Shown here piece by piece: positions 61,488 through 64,000 of a stretch of 64,000 nt of DNA; the first letter of the stretch is position 1, and the number at the start of each line of letters is the position of its first letter. Below the pieces are notes generated by a model, which had not been told where the DNA came from, did not search any database, and saw only the letters and a program-made list of their open reading frames with translations. Source of the stretch: Schistosoma haematobium. Its lineage: Eukaryota; Platyhelminthes; Trematoda; Strigeidida; Schistosomatidae. The position numbers and the translations under genes were made by a program. The stretch covers positions 17,105,501 to 17,169,500 of the forward strand of contig NC_067201.1 of assembly GCF_000699445.3 (NCBI RefSeq). The letters are read 5' to 3'.

Positions 61488-61691
61488 ATGGAACAACAAG
61501 AATATAAGCATCACTTACCTGTAAAAGCATCTAATTTCCAATACCATGTTAAGGTTAATAAAATTAAGAAACAACTGTGGTTGATCATAATATTTTTTTG
61601 TTATAATTTATTTCTTATACAATGTGAAAATGTTTTTAAAGACTTGGGTATATGTATTGATAAGTTGGAATTATATAGTCCTATATGTTAA
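61488..61691 (+). CDS. Small ORF with one hydrophobic segment, uncertain
   Basis: 67 codons from ATG to TAA with a strongly hydrophobic stretch (LWLIIIFFCYNLFLI) in the middle, like a membrane or signal segment, followed by a few residues including cysteines. No family recognised and no splice context tested; it may be chance in A/T-rich DNA. Confidence 0.2.
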   Translation: MEQQEYKHHLPVKASNFQYHVKVNKIKKQLWLIIIFFCYNLFLIQCENVFKDLGICIDKLELYSPIC

Positions 61692-62867
61692 GGAAATGTA
61701 GTACACTTTTATATAATTTATATAGACATGTAACTTACCATATTGAAAACTTTCTATTTCTACAAGCACAATGGTAGCGATATACTGTTCTATTATTCAG
61801 TAACTTAACAACATTACAATATGGGGGCACATTTCGCTCTACTTGAATGAGAAAAGTCCTTCTAGTATAGTTTAAAGAAATGAAAGTAATTTTATTTGAA
61901 TACGGGACAGTTCAATAAGATGAAAAAATACATTCCCGTTACAATCGTTTTCGCTTGGTTTGTAAAAAAATGTAAGACATTTGATGTAAAAAAAATTTGT
62001 CGACTACTATATAGTTACGAAAGTAATAAAAGCCAGTTGTGTACAACTACAATATAAAATAGTTGAGTGTTTCATAAAGAAATTTGTAAATTCGTTTTGT
62101 AACTTAGTTCTCATACAGTTGAATTATTGGAGTTATTCAGTTGTGAACCCACATACTAACTAAAACACTTGACGAACTAATGAAATTCGAACTCAAAATA
62201 GGTTAATAAATACAAGTATCATGATTAACCTTAAACAAAGTGATAATAGTTCAAATAATATAATGCTAAACATTCAACTTCTTTGTGAAAAATGAATGTC
62301 AGTTTGTGAATATTCATAACCTGTAGCTACATACTTGGTTAAACAAGTTTTAATAGTTACCAGTCATAAGGAAAGTAGTACAAAGTATCAAGCGATACCA
62401 AGGCTATTTGTTTTAACCACGTTTTCTACATTAGGTGGTTTCACCGACTCATAAAACAGTGTTAGACTTAGGTTTCGCGACAACAGGCATTCGCCATATG
62501 CGAATTGTGATTTCCGTATGAGCATAACTTAGTGTCAGTCAGTGGCGATACTATGCTCTGTGACTCATCATATTATCTGACTACGTCATAATAACTAATA
62601 TCATATCATCTAATCCTTAGCGTCAAGATGGAATGTCACAATCAGTTTATATGACATAGAATATTATCTGGAATCATAATCCTTTTTTTTATAATAAAGA
62701 TGCTTCGTGATGAAGTGGAATTATGATAAAGAAGCATGTTATCGAAAGCAGTTCATTATTTTCTTGTCTAATAAATTTGAACAAATCAAGAGCTAATGTT
62801 TCATTTATTTCTGTTCAATTACACACAAGTTATTATATTTAATTATTTCCAATTAATAGTATGTTGT
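61692..62867. other. Intergenic, nothing recognisable
   Basis: AT-rich; no supported feature. Confidence 0.45.
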
Positions 62868-63097
62868 CAGTATGGGATTGTGGAGATTATTGGATTTTAT
62901 TAAAATCATGAGATTGAAGGTCTTGGATTGGATTCTCGGTTGCGGAATTGTGGATCCGCACTTCTGATGAGGAATCCCATGCTACTACGAAATGGCCATC
63001 GAGTGACTCATGGTTTTCGCGGTATTTGTCTAACTTAATTCGTAATTTCGATAATATTTGGATATTATTGAGAAATAAATTATCAATCAATCAGGAC
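62868..63097 (+). mobile_element. Diverged fold-back hammerhead SINE copy
   Basis: Starts CAGTATGGGATTGTGGAG, the antisense 3' module. It continues with a sense hammerhead region at 62958-63005 that keeps CTGATGA, CGAAA, a TGGCCA stem III and compatible stem I arms, though stem II is broken. TATGTTGT flanks both sides (62860-62867 and 63098-63105). Confidence 0.65.
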
Positions 63098-63105
63098 TAT
63101 GTTGT

Positions 63106-64000
63106 ATATAGTGTGAAAGAAACTTAGGAACTAGAGTTTTAAAGGGGCTTTTTTATTATTGCTTAAGGTGGTAATTCTATAATATTAAGACAATCTCATT
63201 ATGTAACGTAAAATATTTTTAGACGAGAACATATGATAATGATAATTATTTGAAGAATAGAAGAGTTAAAATATCGGATTCATTTGTGTTGACAAGGAAG
63301 TTGAAGATTAGATAAAAGCCTAGATATGTACTGTTCATCATCATTAATTTTGTAGATAATTTCCATTTGGCTGGGTAGATTGAGGTTCTTTGGGTTTCTA
63401 GTGATAAAGATGACTTTTAAATCATCACTCATATGTCATACAACAAAAATGTACTGACTTTAGAGTTGATTGTTTATGATCCATTATTCTGCCTTAGAAA
63501 ATAAACTCTGAAATGCTAGTTATTTGAGGCAAACACTACTGGTGCCATATTTTGACTTAGTTAGAAATACAACTTTACTTCCAAGTGTTACATTAAAGGC
63601 TTTTAGTTCTATGGCTCTTTAGACGATCTATGCGGCCTTTTAGGACAGCAAGTAAAAACTATTCTAACAAATTCATCTTGCTTTGGTCATCACAAGCCTG
63701 ACTTTGGTCAGGAACCAAGGTGGAGGGAGTAGTTAGGATCGCCGAATTAAGTCATTACTTAGGTGGAATTTTATTGCCATTTCAGTTCTCAACATAAATA
63801 TCTTAAAAAAGTCAGAAATTTTTCCATATAACGGATGAAATCTAATACTTTTAGTCAGATCCCATTGATTAATTTAATGGTCTAATATTTATGAGTATGT
63901 TATACAGAATAGATTGTGAAGATGTGCCGATATGCTGCACGTTCAACCTAACACTGAATTCGTCGAATGTAACATGTGGGTTTTCTCTACCTAATATTTA
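63106..64000. other. Right end of window, nothing recognisable
   Basis: AT-rich; no supported gene or repeat. Confidence 0.45.

Overview
This window is eukaryotic, AT-rich and dense in retrotransposons. It most likely comes from a blood fluke (Schistosoma). The evidence is a trematode-type actin, small phase-consistent introns, an SR2-like RTE retrotransposon, a CsRn1/Boudicca-type Ty3/Gypsy element and Smα-like SINEs carrying hammerhead-ribozyme cores. All identifications come from reading the sequence; no database was searched.

Host genes. (1) An intact intronless actin, 1209-2339 (+), with a perfect CArG box 55 bp before its ATG. (2) A five-exon hnRNP C/RALY-like RNA-binding protein, 22665-17412 (-). 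I assembled it from splice sites with consistent phase into 618 residues: an N-terminal RRM, a long Ser/Asn/Thr-rich middle, a C2HC finger and a C2H2 finger. (3) A three-exon Ly6/uPAR-like, probably membrane-anchored protein, 35170-39202 (+). (4) A cluster of three small secreted proteins with 12 cysteines at identical spacing, forming two tandem inhibitor-cystine-knot-like modules. Two are complete two-exon genes (46955-49246 and 51732-55547, +). Of the third (57671-57478, -) only the mature-domain exon was found.

Mobile elements, left to right: LINE 3' tails (3.6 and 5.8 kb); a 5'-inverted SR2-like RTE insertion with a perfect 13-bp target-site duplication (7.1-7.9 kb); LINE relics (11.7-16.1 kb); an old solo LTR (23.5 kb) beside a young Boudicca-like Gypsy element (23990-29204, -) whose gag and pol are each broken once; a probable BEL-like solo LTR (29744-30104); a 3.6-kb LTR element with identical 393-bp LTRs and no coding capacity (30557-34157); a full-length SR2-like RTE with an intact 1005-codon ORF and 12-bp duplication (40954-44166, -); and, from 39.7 kb to the right end, a swarm of hammerhead SINE copies, most in a fold-back (inverted-terminal) arrangement and several with their own target-site duplications.

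The strongest candidates for something little described are the double-knot gene family, whose introns and spacers hold most of the fold-back SINEs; the fold-back SINE architecture itself; the coding-empty LTR element; and a candidate -1 frameshift signal at the gag-pol overlap of the Gypsy element.
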